Shown: in pieces, positions 50,857-61,360 of the stretch
Numbering within the stretch: position 1 is the stretch's first letter
Layout of the letters: the number at the start of each line of letters is the position of its first letter
Source of the DNA: Rugamonas violacea
GTDB taxonomy: Bacteria; Pseudomonadota; Gammaproteobacteria; Burkholderiales; Burkholderiaceae_D
DNA: 64,000 nt
Direction: 5' to 3'
Assembly: GCF_016461825.1 (NCBI RefSeq)
Contig: NZ_JAEMNU010000037.1
Location: 114,034-178,033, forward strand
Made by a program: the position numbers and the translations under genes
Notes under the pieces: model-generated
Database searches by the model: none
Told to the model about the DNA's origin: nothing
What the model saw: the letters and a program-made list of their open reading frames with translations, nothing else

Positions 50857-51651
50857 CTATTGCTGGTCCAGCATCCACGACTTCAGTCCGTTGACCCAGG
50901 ACTTGGCGGGCAGGTTCATGCGCGTCTTGATGGCGCCGGCGCGCTCGTACAACAGGCTGAAGTCGAGCAGCGGCGAGTGCTTGAAGGCGAGCACGACGAT
51001 GTTGGCGTCGTGCACCTCGGGCAGCCAGACGACGGCGTCGAACACCTGCTCCATCGCCTGCAGGTTCTTGTCATAGTTGGGGAAGTCGCCGAACACATTG
51101 GTGGTCATGACGCCGTCGGCGCTCAGGCAGTCGTGGCAGGCCTGGTAGAACTCGGGCGAGTCGAGCACCGGGCCGCGCGCCTCCTCGTCGTACAGGTCGA
51201 CCTGCAGCACGTCGACGCTGCCGTGGTTGGCCGGGTCGAGCACGAAATCCATGGCGTTCATTTCGCGCACGTCGAGGCGGGCATCGTTGGGCGGCAGGCC
51301 GAACTGGGCGCGGCAGATCTCGATCACGTTGGGGTTGAGCTCGACGGCGGTGACCCGCGTCTCGGGCAGGCGGTGGTAGCAGAACTTGGTCAGCGCGGCG
51401 CTGCCCAGGCCGAGCTGGACGACGTGGCGCGGGCGCTCCTGGAACAACAACCACATCATCATCATCTGCACGTATTCGAGTTCGATGGCGTCCGGCTTGG
51501 CCAGGCGCATCGCGCCCTGGACCCAGGAGGTGCCCAGGTGGAGGAAGCGCACGCCCTGGAACTGGGTGGTGGTGGCCGGCGGGTGGCCCGGCTGGTCGTA
51601 GCGCGCGGCGCTGGCCGGCGCGGCGGCGGAGGAGGTGGATTTCTTGGGCAT
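50857..51651 (-). CDS. Spermidine synthase-like SAM-binding protein
   Basis: A 264-aa protein with the spermidine-synthase/methyltransferase fold. The nucleotide loop reads VVQLGLGSAALTKFCYHRLP, followed by VTAVELNPNVI, and a VDVLQVDLYDEEARGP segment where polyamine synthases have their acidic catalytic loop. Many betaproteobacteria carry such spermidine-synthase-like proteins without polyamine genes alongside, as here (no SAM decarboxylase seen). True aminopropyltransferase activity is therefore uncertain. The first ~30 residues are Ala/Pro-rich. Confidence 0.8.
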   Translation of the reverse strand: MPKKSTSSAAAPASAARYDQPGHPPATTTQFQGVRFLHLGTSWVQGAMRLAKPDAIELEYVQMMMMWLLFQERPRHVVQLGLGSAALTKFCYHRLPETRVTAVELNPNVIEICRAQFGLPPNDARLDVREMNAMDFVLDPANHGSVDVLQVDLYDEEARGPVLDSPEFYQACHDCLSADGVMTTNVFGDFPNYDKNLQAMEQVFDAVVWLPEVHDANIVVLAFKHSPLLDFSLLYERAGAIKTRMNLPAKSWVNGLKSWMLDQQ

Positions 51652-51682
51652 GGGCGTAGTTTACCAGCCGGCCCGGCGGCGC

Positions 51683-51708
51683 AAAAAAAAAGACGCCGGA
51701 GCGTCTTT
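51683..51708 (-). terminator. Intrinsic terminator of the second PEP-CTERM gene
   Basis: On the minus strand AGACGC, loop TCCG, GCGTCT, then eight or more T residues. It lies 25 bp after the PEP-CTERM stop and before the spermidine-synthase-like gene. Confidence 0.85.
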
Positions 51709-51732
51709 GGGGTCAAGCGCCGGGTGGCGCGT

Positions 51733-52257
51733 CTAGGAGGTTTGGCGGCGCCGCGCCAGGAAGGCCAGCACGCCCAGGCCGCCGAGCATCATGCCGTAGG
51801 TTTCCGGTTCGGGCACGGCCGTCACGTTGATGGTGCCGCCATACGAGGCCGTGACCGGCATGTCGGCATGCATCGACGGGTTGCCGGCCCAGCCGTGCAC
51901 GGTCAGCTGCAGCAGGCCGGACTCGCCGGCGCCCAGCACGCCGCCAAACTCATAGGTGCCGCCGAACAGCGAGACCAGGGTCAGCGGGGTGATGCCGATC
52001 CAGGCCTGCCACAGGTCGATGTTGGTGGTGTTGGCGCCTATCGTCACCAGGCTGGCATCGACCGTCGAGGGGCCGACGCCGGGGGTGAAGGTGATCACGT
52101 CCCAGAACTCACCCGAGAACACGTGCGTCAGGCCGAAGCCGGCGCTCTGCGACGGTGGCGCGCCGACCAAGGGTACGGTCGGTGTCAGGTTTTCCGCCAT
52201 AACGGTGGCGACAGGTGCCGCCAACATGGCGGCCAAGAGTAATGATTTTAGTTTCAT
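51733..52257 (-). CDS. PEP-CTERM protein, FxDxF-like type
   Basis: A 174-aa exported protein. Signal peptide MKLKSLLLAAMLAAPVATVMA, a beta-rich Gly/Thr body, and a C-terminal exosortase signal: VPEPETYGMMLGGLGVLAFLARRRQ in order (PEP, hydrophobic helix, Arg cluster). The FWDVITF stretch resembles the motif naming the FxDxF PEP-CTERM group. The role of the body is unknown; exosortase lies outside the window. The start at 52257 follows GGGGA by five bases; the frame stays open upstream but without signal-like sequence. The gap from 52258 to 52474 holds its AT-rich promoter region. Confidence 0.85.
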   Translation of the reverse strand: MKLKSLLLAAMLAAPVATVMAENLTPTVPLVGAPPSQSAGFGLTHVFSGEFWDVITFTPGVGPSTVDASLVTIGANTTNIDLWQAWIGITPLTLVSLFGGTYEFGGVLGAGESGLLQLTVHGWAGNPSMHADMPVTASYGGTINVTAVPEPETYGMMLGGLGVLAFLARRRQTS

Positions 52258-52474
52258 TTTTATCCCCGTGAGAGTGTTGCCCAACACTGAAAGCTCAGTG
52301 CCGGATTCCAAGTTACGCCGGAGGAAAATGCATGTCAATTCGCTATTTTCAAATCGATAGCGACATGGAAATAGCTTGTCGCTAAGACACGGGCTGAACC
52401 GTAGCGATAATTGCTTGAACGACAATGCTTGTTGTCAAATTAGGCAATAAAATGTCGAAAGAATAATTCCATGC

Positions 52475-53838
52475 CTAGTTGCAGGAAACCGACAACGGCA
52501 GGATCAGCGCCACCGTCAGGCCGCCGCCGTCGCGGTTGGCCAGGGTGATGCGGCCGCCGTGCGCCTCGGCGATCTCGCGCGCCAGCGCCAGGCCCAGGCC
52601 GGTGCCGCTGCGCTTGGTCGAGTAGAACGGCACCAGCGCGTTGGTCAGCACCGTCTCGCTCATGCCCGGGCCGCGGTCCTGCACCTCGATGCGCAGGCCG
52701 TCCTGCAGGCGGCGCACGGCGAGGCGCACGGCGCCGGCCGGCGAGCCCGACTCGTGGGCGTTCTTGAGCAGGTTGAGCAGGGCCTGTTCGAGCTGGGCGG
52801 CGTCGAAGGCGGCCGGCTCGGCCGGCGGGGCGGCGGCCAGCTCGAACTCGGCCTGGGCCGCCAGGTGGCCGATGAAGGCGCCCCAGTCCTGCCATTCCGG
52901 GCGTGGCGTCGGCAGCTTGGCGAAGCGGGCGTAGCCGAGGATGAAACTTTCCAGGTGGCGGGTGCGCTCCTCGATGGTGGCGAGGATTTGCGGCAGCCGC
53001 TCGGTCTGGCCACGGCGCACCAGCTCGGCGCCGGAGTGGGCCAGCGAGGTGAGCGGGGCGAGCGAGTTGTTCAGCTCGTGGCTGATGACGCGGATCACCT
53101 TCTTCCAAGTCTGCACCTCCTGCCGGCGCAGCTCCAGGGTCAGCTGGCGCAGCAGCAGCAGCTCGTGCTTGCGGCCGTTCAGGTTGAAGCTGCGCCGGGC
53201 CAGGTGGAAGACCTCCTCCTCGGCGTCGTCGCCGGCCCCGGCGCCGGTGGAGAACAGGCCGTCGCCGCCGCGCGCCAGCGCCTCGCTGAGGGCCGGCGCG
53301 GCCATCGCCAGCACGGCGTCGAGGCGGTGGCCCTCAAGTTTGCGGCCCTGGTTGAGCAACTGGCGGGCGGCGACGTTGGCGTACACCACCGGGCCGCCCT
53401 CGCTGACCAGCAGCATCGCCACCGGCGTGTTCTGCACCATGGTGTCGAGCAGCAGCTCGCGCTGCACCAGCTCCAGGCGCTGCTGGCGCAGCACGGCGCC
53501 GAGCGCGTTGTGGGCCGCCACCAGGTCGCTCAGCTCGTCGTTCTGCGGCCAGTACAGGCTGAACGAAAAGTCGCCGTCCTGGTAGCTGGTGACGGTGCCG
53601 GTCAGGGCGCGGAACAGCGACAGGATGGGCGCCAGCTGGGCGCGGATGGTGATGACGGCGAGCGGCAGCACGCACAGCAGGCACAGCGCCAGCACCAGGC
53701 CGGGCCGCAGCGGCAGCAGGCGGGTCAGCGCCAGCGCGATCAGGATGCCCAGGGTCAGCAAGGTGCCGACCAGCGCCGTCCAGCGCGTCAGCAGCGAGAG
53801 GCGGATGCCTTTCTGCTGGCGGTCCGTGCCGGCGGCCA

Positions 53839-53839
<1 letters not shown>
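52475..53839 (-). CDS. NtrY-like sensor histidine kinase
   Basis: A 454-aa kinase. Two membrane helices (~15-40 and ~48-70) are separated by a very short loop. A HAMP-like or linker part and a PAS-like region (MLLVSEGGPVVYANVAARQLL) follow. The HisKA box has His254 in VISHELNNSLAPLTS, and the HATPase has LLNLLKNAHES (N box), DRGPGMS and GTGLGLALAREI. This outline fits the NtrY type. The first bases overlap the stop of the regulator gene (TGATG), so the pair is translationally coupled; the regulator is an NtrC-like sigma54 activator. Confidence 0.9.
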
Positions 53840-55182
<1,343 letters not shown>

Positions 55183-55253
55183 GCGCTTAGAATAACATTG
55201 CCGGACCGCGAACGGTCTGGTGATTTCCCCCGGGGCTTGCGGGGCTTGGGGGC

Positions 55254-56492
55254 TCAGGCGCTGCGGGTGGCCAGCGCCGGCGAGGTGGAGGCGGCGCGCC
55301 AGGCCGGGCCGTAGACGGCGCCCAGGCCGAGCAGCCAGAACACGCCGGCGCCGGCCGCCAGGTAGCCGGCCGGCAGGCGCGCCATCTCCAGCTGGCTCAC
55401 CAGCAGCTGGTTCAGCGCCAGACCGAGCAGCACGCCGGCGGCCACGCCGACGCTGGTGATCATCACGTTCTCGATCAGGAAGTAGCGCAGGATGTCGACG
55501 CGGCGCGCGCCCAACGCGCGGCGCACGCCGATCTGCTTGCGCCGCTGCGTCACCCACAGGCTGGCCATGCCGACGATGCCGCTGGCGGTGACCAGCAGCA
55601 GCAGGGCGCTGACGGCGACCAGCATGCCGGACAGGCCGCGGTCGGCGCGGTAGCGGTCGGCGCGGACGTCGGCCAGGCTTTTCATGCGCACGATCACCGG
55701 CGTCGGCGCCGCCGCCGCGCGGGCCGCCGCCTCGGCCGCCCGCATGCTGCGCTCCAGCTGGCCCGGCTCGGCGCGCAGGGTGAAGTTGCTGTCGGTGCCG
55801 CCGGTGTAGCGGATCGGTGCGATGACGCAGATCTCGCCGTCGCCCTTGAGCTGGGCGCCCGGCGTTTGCAGCCGCTCGACCACGCCGACCACCTCGCTGG
55901 CGCTGGCCTTGGCGCCGGTGCCGAAGTACAGCGTCTTGCCCAGCGCGCTGGCGCTGTCGGGCCACAGCCGTTGCGCCAGCGCGTGCGTGACGATGACCAC
56001 CTTGGCGAACTCCTCGCTGGTGTCCTGGTCGACCTCGACCACGTCCTGCGGCGCGAAGTCGCGCCCCTCGCGCAGTTGCAGGCCCCAGGTCTTGAGCAGG
56101 CTGTCGGGCGTGCTGTACAGCGCCGCCGAGCCGTTGTTCTGCTCCTGCTCGCGCGTGGCGGCGATGCTGGTGTAACTGCCCGAGCGGGTCAGCGGCATCT
56201 GGCTGACGTTGGCCAGCGACAGCACGCCGGGCACGGCGCGCAGCGTGGCCGCCTCGCTCTTTTGCTCGGCCAGTTGCTGCTGGTGGCTGCCGGCCTTGAG
56301 GTGGCGGATCTGCAGCGAGAACACGTCGGCCTCGGCGGCCACGCCGCTGGGCCGCGCCGCCACCGCCTGGCGCACGCTGACGATGTGCAGGGCGTTGGCC
56401 AGGATGGCCAGGCTGAGCGCCACCTGCACGGCGACCAAAATGGCGCCGGTCTTCGAGCGCAGCAAGGCTGACAGGATGGGTCGGATTTCCAT
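55254..56492 (-). CDS. MacB/FtsX-type ABC transporter permease (second)
   Basis: A 412-aa permease of the MacB fold: one N-terminal helix (~18-38), a ~250-residue periplasmic domain, then three C-terminal helices with the FtsX-type segment QRRKQIGVRRALGARRVDILRYF in between. ATG at 56492 starts MEIRPILSALLRSK, the usual N-terminus; the open frame upstream belongs to no recognised sequence. Forms a pair with the permease at 56531. Confidence 0.86.
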   Translation of the reverse strand: MEIRPILSALLRSKTGAILVAVQVALSLAILANALHIVSVRQAVAARPSGVAAEADVFSLQIRHLKAGSHQQQLAEQKSEAATLRAVPGVLSLANVSQMPLTRSGSYTSIAATREQEQNNGSAALYSTPDSLLKTWGLQLREGRDFAPQDVVEVDQDTSEEFAKVVIVTHALAQRLWPDSASALGKTLYFGTGAKASASEVVGVVERLQTPGAQLKGDGEICVIAPIRYTGGTDSNFTLRAEPGQLERSMRAAEAAARAAAAPTPVIVRMKSLADVRADRYRADRGLSGMLVAVSALLLLVTASGIVGMASLWVTQRRKQIGVRRALGARRVDILRYFLIENVMITSVGVAAGVLLGLALNQLLVSQLEMARLPAGYLAAGAGVFWLLGLGAVYGPAWRAASTSPALATRSA

Positions 56493-56530
56493 GGGTTTGT
56501 CTTCGCGTTGAGGTAATGGGCTGATTGGGC

Positions 56531-57847
56531 TTATTGGGATTTGAGCTGCATCGCCGGCGTCACCTGGCAGGCGCGCCAGGTCGGCAGCAGGCCGGCCAGC
56601 ACGGCCGCCACCACCGCCAGGGCGAAAGTGGTGGCCAGCATGGTCCAGTCCATGTGGGCCACCACGGTCAGTTCCTTCGACTGGCGGGCGATCAGCGCCA
56701 ACGCGCCGAAGGCCAGCAGCAGGCCGAGCGCGCCGCCGGCCAGGCCGACCACGCTGGTCTCGATGAGGAACTGGCGGAAGATCTCGCGGCGCGAGGCGCC
56801 CAGCGCGCGGCGGATGCCGACTTCGGCGGCGCGCACGGAGAATTTGGCCAGCAGCAGGCCGATGGCGTTGACCAGGCATAGCAGCAGGAAGCCGAAGGCC
56901 AGCCAAGCGCTCAGCCGGTTGTCGTTGCCGACCACCTTGAGGAACTCCAGCCATTCCGTCACGTTGTACAGACGGTTCGGCGCGTTGCGTTGCAGCCGGC
57001 CCAGGCGGCGCTGCTCGGTCGCGTAGTTGTCCAGATAGCTCTGCAGCGCGGCGCGCCCGCCGGCCGCGCTCTCGAACCAGAACTGGATCCAGGTGCACTC
57101 CGAGTCGAGCAGGCCCTGGTAGCCGGGACTGGGCTGGTCCTTGCAGTTGGTGCTGCCGTGGTGCTCGCTCTGGTGGCGCAGCATGCTGGCGAAGGGGACG
57201 AAGAATTCCTCCTCGTCGCCGAAGGCGCTGCGGCCGCCGACGATGCGGTGGAAGCGCGGCACCACTTTCCAGCTTTCGAGCACGCCGCTGACCTGGAACT
57301 GGAAGCCCATCAGGTCGAGGCGCTGGCCGACCGGGTTGGCGCTGCCGTACAGCTTCTCGGCCAGCGCGCGGCTGAGCACGACGACGTCGGCGCCGGCGGC
57401 GTCGTCGGCCGGGCTCCAGCCCTGGCCGTAACGGAACGGCGCTTCGAACATGGCGAAGAAGTCGCTGGTCGGCGCCAGGCCGTAGACGGCGAAGGCGGCC
57501 AGGTCGGGCCGCGCCGGCGCCAGCGCCGCCGCCACGCCCATGATCGCGGTGCGCCGCTCGCCCTGGCCGCTGCGCAGGAAGTTGCTGGCGTCGCGGTAGC
57601 TGAGCTGGCGGTCCGTTTGTCGCGGGTCGCCGCCCGGCGTGTAGCCCTGCGCCGGGCCGTTGTCGACCAGCGGCACCAGCAGGCGCGCGCTCTTGTGCGG
57701 GATCGGGTCGCCGCCCATCACGTGCAGCACGGTCAGGGTGGCCACGCTGGCGGCCACGCCGATGGCCAGCGTCAGCACCATCAGCGCGGTCAGCGCCGGG
57801 TTGCGCCGCAGGCTGCGCAGGCCGAGTTGGAAGTAGTAGAGGAACAT
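56531..57847 (-). CDS. MacB/FtsX-type ABC transporter permease (first)
   Basis: A 438-aa permease of the same type as its downstream neighbour. The N-terminal helix (NPALTALMVLTLAIGVAAS) is preceded by a MacB-like LGLRSLRRNP. The periplasmic domain contains LAEKLYGSANPVGQ, and the C-terminal part has AAEVGIRRALGASRREIF and three helices. It overlaps little with the ATPase gene (9-bp gap). Two permeases with one ATPase suggest a heterodimeric exporter. Confidence 0.88.
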   Translation of the reverse strand: MFLYYFQLGLRSLRRNPALTALMVLTLAIGVAASVATLTVLHVMGGDPIPHKSARLLVPLVDNGPAQGYTPGGDPRQTDRQLSYRDASNFLRSGQGERRTAIMGVAAALAPARPDLAAFAVYGLAPTSDFFAMFEAPFRYGQGWSPADDAAGADVVVLSRALAEKLYGSANPVGQRLDLMGFQFQVSGVLESWKVVPRFHRIVGGRSAFGDEEEFFVPFASMLRHQSEHHGSTNCKDQPSPGYQGLLDSECTWIQFWFESAAGGRAALQSYLDNYATEQRRLGRLQRNAPNRLYNVTEWLEFLKVVGNDNRLSAWLAFGFLLLCLVNAIGLLLAKFSVRAAEVGIRRALGASRREIFRQFLIETSVVGLAGGALGLLLAFGALALIARQSKELTVVAHMDWTMLATTFALAVVAAVLAGLLPTWRACQVTPAMQLKSQ

Positions 57848-57856
57848 CGCCGCCCC

Positions 57857-58573
57857 TTATGCCGTGTGGAGGTTCGACTGGCCGTCGAACAGCGAGGCGC
57901 CGCGCCGCGCCAGGTCGGACACCTGGCCGTCGATGATGTGCACGTTGCGCTGCGAGCGCACGGCCAGCTCGGGATCGTGGGTGACCATCAGGATGGTGGT
58001 GCCCTGGGCGTTGATTTGTTCGAGCAGTTCCATCACGCCGCGCGCCATTTGGGTGTCGAGGTTGCCGGTCGGCTCGTCGGCCAGCAGCAGCTTGGGCGAG
58101 CCGGCCAGCGCGCGGGCGATCGCCACGCGCTGTTGCTGGCCGCCCGACAGCTCGGCCGGGTAGTGCCGCATGCGCGAGGCCAGGCCGACCTTGGCCAGCG
58201 CGTCCTCGATGCGCTCCTTGCGTTCGGCGCGGTTGAAGCCGCGGTAGCGCAGCGGCACGTCGACGTTGTCGAACAGGGACAGGTCGGGGATCAGGTTGAA
58301 GCCCTGGAAGATGAAGCCGAGCTTTTCGTTGCGCAGGCGCGAACGGGCGTTGTCGTCCATGCCGTTGACGTTGACGCCGTCGAGGATGTATTCGCCGTCG
58401 CTGAACTCTTCGAGCAGGCCGGCGATGTTGAGGAAGCTGGTCTTGCCCGAGCCGGACGGCCCGGTGACGGTGACGAATTCGCCGGCGCGCACCTCGATAT
58501 CGAAGCCGCGCAGGGCGTGCGTTTCGATCATCTGGGTGCGGTAGACTTTGCTCAGGTTGTGCATGCGCAGCAT
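57857..58573 (-). CDS. MacB/LolD-type ABC transporter ATP-binding protein
   Basis: A 238-aa ATPase. Walker A GPSGSGKTS, signature LSGGQQQRVAIARAL and Walker B LLLADEPTGNLD are all intact, followed by the H-loop His of MVTHDPE. Sequence features (GFDIEVRAGEFVTVTG, PTGNLD) are those of the MacB/LolD type that drive mechanotransmission rather than substrate translocation through the membrane. Genes on both sides encode the permeases and the periplasmic adaptor. Confidence 0.93.
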   Translation of the reverse strand: MLRMHNLSKVYRTQMIETHALRGFDIEVRAGEFVTVTGPSGSGKTSFLNIAGLLEEFSDGEYILDGVNVNGMDDNARSRLRNEKLGFIFQGFNLIPDLSLFDNVDVPLRYRGFNRAERKERIEDALAKVGLASRMRHYPAELSGGQQQRVAIARALAGSPKLLLADEPTGNLDTQMARGVMELLEQINAQGTTILMVTHDPELAVRSQRNVHIIDGQVSDLARRGASLFDGQSNLHTA

Positions 58574-58599
58574 GGCTTGCCTTTCGGGTCGGGTGGAAT

Positions 58600-58611
58600 G
58601 GGGGGGGGGGG
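58600..58611. repeat. Homopolymer of twelve G residues
   Basis: A 12-nt G run (C run in the transcript's coding orientation) lies in the 58-bp gap between the adaptor stop and the ATPase start. Tracts of this length are slippage-prone. Confidence 0.95.
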
Positions 58612-58631
58612 TGTGGCTTGGCCGGCCGGGC

Positions 58632-59900
58632 TTATTGGTGGATGGTGACGCGGGCGGCGTTCTCGAAGGCTTCGCTGCCGGCGATGACCACCTGGTCGCC
58701 CTGGCGCAGGCCGCCGGCGATCTCCACCGCCGCCACGCTGGTGGCGCCCAGTTTGACCGGCGTGCGCACGGCGACGCCGTCGCGCACCAGGTAGACGAAG
58801 CGGCCGCCCTCGGCCTCGACGAAGGGGCCGCGCGGCAGCAGCAGCACGCCCGGCTTCTCGTCGATCAACAGGCGCGCGCTGACGCGCTGGTTCTGCCGCA
58901 GTCCGGCCGGTTGGGCGCCGTTGAAGCGCACCCGTGCCAGCACCTGGTTCTTCACCACCTCGGGCGACAGCGCCGACAGGGTGCCGCCGGCCTGGATGGC
59001 GCCGGCGCTGATCTCGGCGCGCATGCCCAGGCCGATGTCGGCGACGTAGGTTTCCGGCACCTCCAGCTCGACCTCCAGCTTGGACAGGTCGACCAGCGTC
59101 ATCAAGGGCGCGTTGGCCTGCACCACGCTGCGGTTGGCCACCGACAGCGTGCCGATGAAACCGTCGACCGGCGCGCGCACGGTCAGCTCGTCGACGCGGC
59201 GCTGGGCGTTGGCCAGGGTCAGGCGTTGGCGGTCGAGCTGCTGCACCTTGGTGGTCAGCTCCAGCGCCACGTTGTCGCCCTCCAGCGCGGCGGCCTGCTC
59301 GGCGTGCTTGGCGCGGATCTCGGCCGAGTTGAGCGCGTCCTTGGCTTTTTGGAAGTCGATCTTGGCGATGATGCCGTCGTTGGCCACCGCCTGGTAGCGT
59401 TCCAGCACGCGCTGGGCCGACAGGCGCTCGATCTCGGCAACGTCGGCCTCGCGCCGCGCCAGCAGCTTCTGCTTGCGCGCCAAGATCTGCTGGCGCGCCA
59501 CCTCCGCTTCGAGCTGGGCGTAGCTGGACTGTTCGCGTTTGAGCGCGTCCGACAGGTCGGGCGACTCCAGCACGGCCAGCACGTCGCCCTTCTTGACGGT
59601 GTCGCCGGCCGAGGCCTTCAGCGTCACCGTGGCCGGCGTGGTGGCGTACAGCGTCGGGCTGACGGCGGCCACCACGCGGCCGTTGACGGCGGCGTCGCGC
59701 AGCAGCGTGCCACGGCTGACGGCGGCGATGCGCAAGCGCGCCGCGCTGACCGAGTGTTCGTTGCCGCGCCAGGCGCCGAGCAGCAGCACGCTCACGCCGG
59801 CCAGGGCGACGGCGGCGCCTGCCCACAGCAGGCGGCGTTTGTGGCGTTGCGCCGGCGGCTGGGTCAGCACGGCGTCTTGGTGGGAGGTGTCGCGGATCAT
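58632..59900 (-). CDS. HlyD/MacA-type periplasmic adaptor (membrane fusion protein)
   Basis: A 422-aa adaptor. One N-terminal helix (~23-43, RLLWAGAAVALAGVSVLLLGAW) anchors it. A lipoyl half (SAGDTVKKGDVLAVLES), a long coiled-coil hairpin (~110-225), the second lipoyl half (VRAPVDGFIGTLSV) and beta-barrel/membrane-proximal domains follow. It is the first gene of the export operon (adaptor-ATPase-permease-permease-regulator-kinase). No outer-membrane TolC-type gene is nearby; the cargo is unknown. Confidence 0.9.
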   Translation of the reverse strand: MIRDTSHQDAVLTQPPAQRHKRRLLWAGAAVALAGVSVLLLGAWRGNEHSVSAARLRIAAVSRGTLLRDAAVNGRVVAAVSPTLYATTPATVTLKASAGDTVKKGDVLAVLESPDLSDALKREQSSYAQLEAEVARQQILARKQKLLARREADVAEIERLSAQRVLERYQAVANDGIIAKIDFQKAKDALNSAEIRAKHAEQAAALEGDNVALELTTKVQQLDRQRLTLANAQRRVDELTVRAPVDGFIGTLSVANRSVVQANAPLMTLVDLSKLEVELEVPETYVADIGLGMRAEISAGAIQAGGTLSALSPEVVKNQVLARVRFNGAQPAGLRQNQRVSARLLIDEKPGVLLLPRGPFVEAEGGRFVYLVRDGVAVRTPVKLGATSVAAVEIAGGLRQGDQVVIAGSEAFENAARVTIHQ

Positions 59901-59977
59901 GGTGGCGGTGGTGGACGAGGATGTCGCTACCTATGCAGCTTTCGTGCCACCCCGGCGCGGCGGCCTAAGTGCTTGAT

Positions 59978-61333
59978 TCAGCTGGCTTTGCGCGCCGCCG
60001 GCGGGGCGGCGCTGTCCGCCGCGGTGTCCGCCGCCGTGTCCGCGCCGCGGCGGCGGACGGCCAGGGTCAGCAGCGCGGCGCAGAGGGCGGCGCCGGCCAT
60101 CACGCCGACGCCGACGCGCAGCGACCAGTTGACCGCCACCGCGCCGATCAGCGGCGGCCCGGCCAGCAGGCCGGCGTAACCGGCGCTGGCCACCATGGCG
60201 ATGCCGGCGGCGGCCGAGCTGCCGGTCCGCCCGGCGGCGCTGAAGATGGCCGGCACCACGTTCGACAGGCCCAGCCCGGCCAGCGCGTAGCCGGTCAGGA
60301 TGCTGGCGGTGGACGGCAGCGCGCCGGCCAGGCTCAGGCCCAAGGTGGCCAGCACGGCGCCGCCGACGATCACCTGCTGGCTGCCGAAGTGGCGCACCAC
60401 GCGGTCGCCCAGCAGGCGGCCCAGCACCATCGTGCAGGAGAAGGCGGCGAAGCCGGCGGCGGCCATCGCCGCCGTGGCGCCGGTGCTGGTCAGGTACAGG
60501 CCGCTCCAGTCGACCATCGCGCCCTCGACCAGGAAGCACAGCAGGGCGATCGCCGCCAGGCCGGCCACGGCCAGCTTGGCACGGCGCGCCGCCGCTGTTG
60601 CTGTTGCCGCTGCTGTTGCCACTGCTGCTGCCGCGTTGGCCGGGGCCATTGGACCGGCGCTGGCAGACACGGTCGTGGTGTCGGCCGTCGCCGCAGCCGC
60701 GCCCGCGCCGGCTGGCGCCGCTGTCGTCGTGCCGCTGCCGGCGCCATGCTGCGCCGGCGGCGTGTCGTTCGCGTCCGGGCCCAGTCGTCCGGCCGCCGTC
60801 GCCACCAGCGCGAGGACGATCAGCGCGGTCGGCAGCAGCAGCCAGGCGGTCGGCGTGTCGAAGTACAGCAGGGCGGCGCCGACGCCGGTGCCGGCCAGGC
60901 CGCCCAGGCTGAAGGCGGCGTGGAACGAAGACATGATGGCCGTGCCCCAGCGCCGCTCCACCGTGCTGGCGTGGGCGTTCATGGCGACGTCGAGCAGGCC
61001 GTTGGCGGCGCCCAGCAGCAGCGTGGCCAGCATCAGCAGCGGCAGGCTGCCGACCCACAGCGGCAGCGGCAGCAGCACGGCGAAGGCCAGGCCGGCCAGC
61101 CGGGTGGCGGCGGCAGTGCCGCCGACGCGCGGCACCAGCCGGCCGCACAGCGGCATGCAGCACACCGCTCCGGCGGCCAAGGTCAGCAGCGCCAGACTGA
61201 GGCTGGCGTCGGACAGGGCCAGTGCCTGCTTCAGCGGCGGGATCGCCGTGGCCCAGGCGCCGATGCCCAGGCCGTTGGCGAAGAAGACCATCAATGTGGC
61301 CCAGCGGGCTTGTTTGACTGCGGCTGCGTGCAT
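59978..61333 (-). CDS. MFS transporter with Ala/Thr-rich central loop
   Basis: A 451-aa protein with 12 predicted helices in two halves, of the major facilitator type (motif GRLVPRVGGTAAATR in loop 2-3, MNAHASTVERRWG). The two halves are joined by an unusually long low-complexity linker of about 55 residues, rich in Ala and Thr, and the C-terminus ends in imperfect ADTA repeats. The overall form resembles sugar/purine-like MFS members annotated as 'MFS transporter', but substrate is unknown. The gene is 27 bp behind the DeoR regulator gene, so co-regulation is likely. Confidence 0.86.
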   Translation of the reverse strand: MHAAAVKQARWATLMVFFANGLGIGAWATAIPPLKQALALSDASLSLALLTLAAGAVCCMPLCGRLVPRVGGTAAATRLAGLAFAVLLPLPLWVGSLPLLMLATLLLGAANGLLDVAMNAHASTVERRWGTAIMSSFHAAFSLGGLAGTGVGAALLYFDTPTAWLLLPTALIVLALVATAAGRLGPDANDTPPAQHGAGSGTTTAAPAGAGAAAATADTTTVSASAGPMAPANAAAAVATAAATATAAARRAKLAVAGLAAIALLCFLVEGAMVDWSGLYLTSTGATAAMAAAGFAAFSCTMVLGRLLGDRVVRHFGSQQVIVGGAVLATLGLSLAGALPSTASILTGYALAGLGLSNVVPAIFSAAGRTGSSAAAGIAMVASAGYAGLLAGPPLIGAVAVNWSLRVGVGVMAGAALCAALLTLAVRRRGADTAADTAADSAAPPAARKAS

Positions 61334-61360
61334 GCGTGCTTTCGGTGGAGGTGCGGGGGA

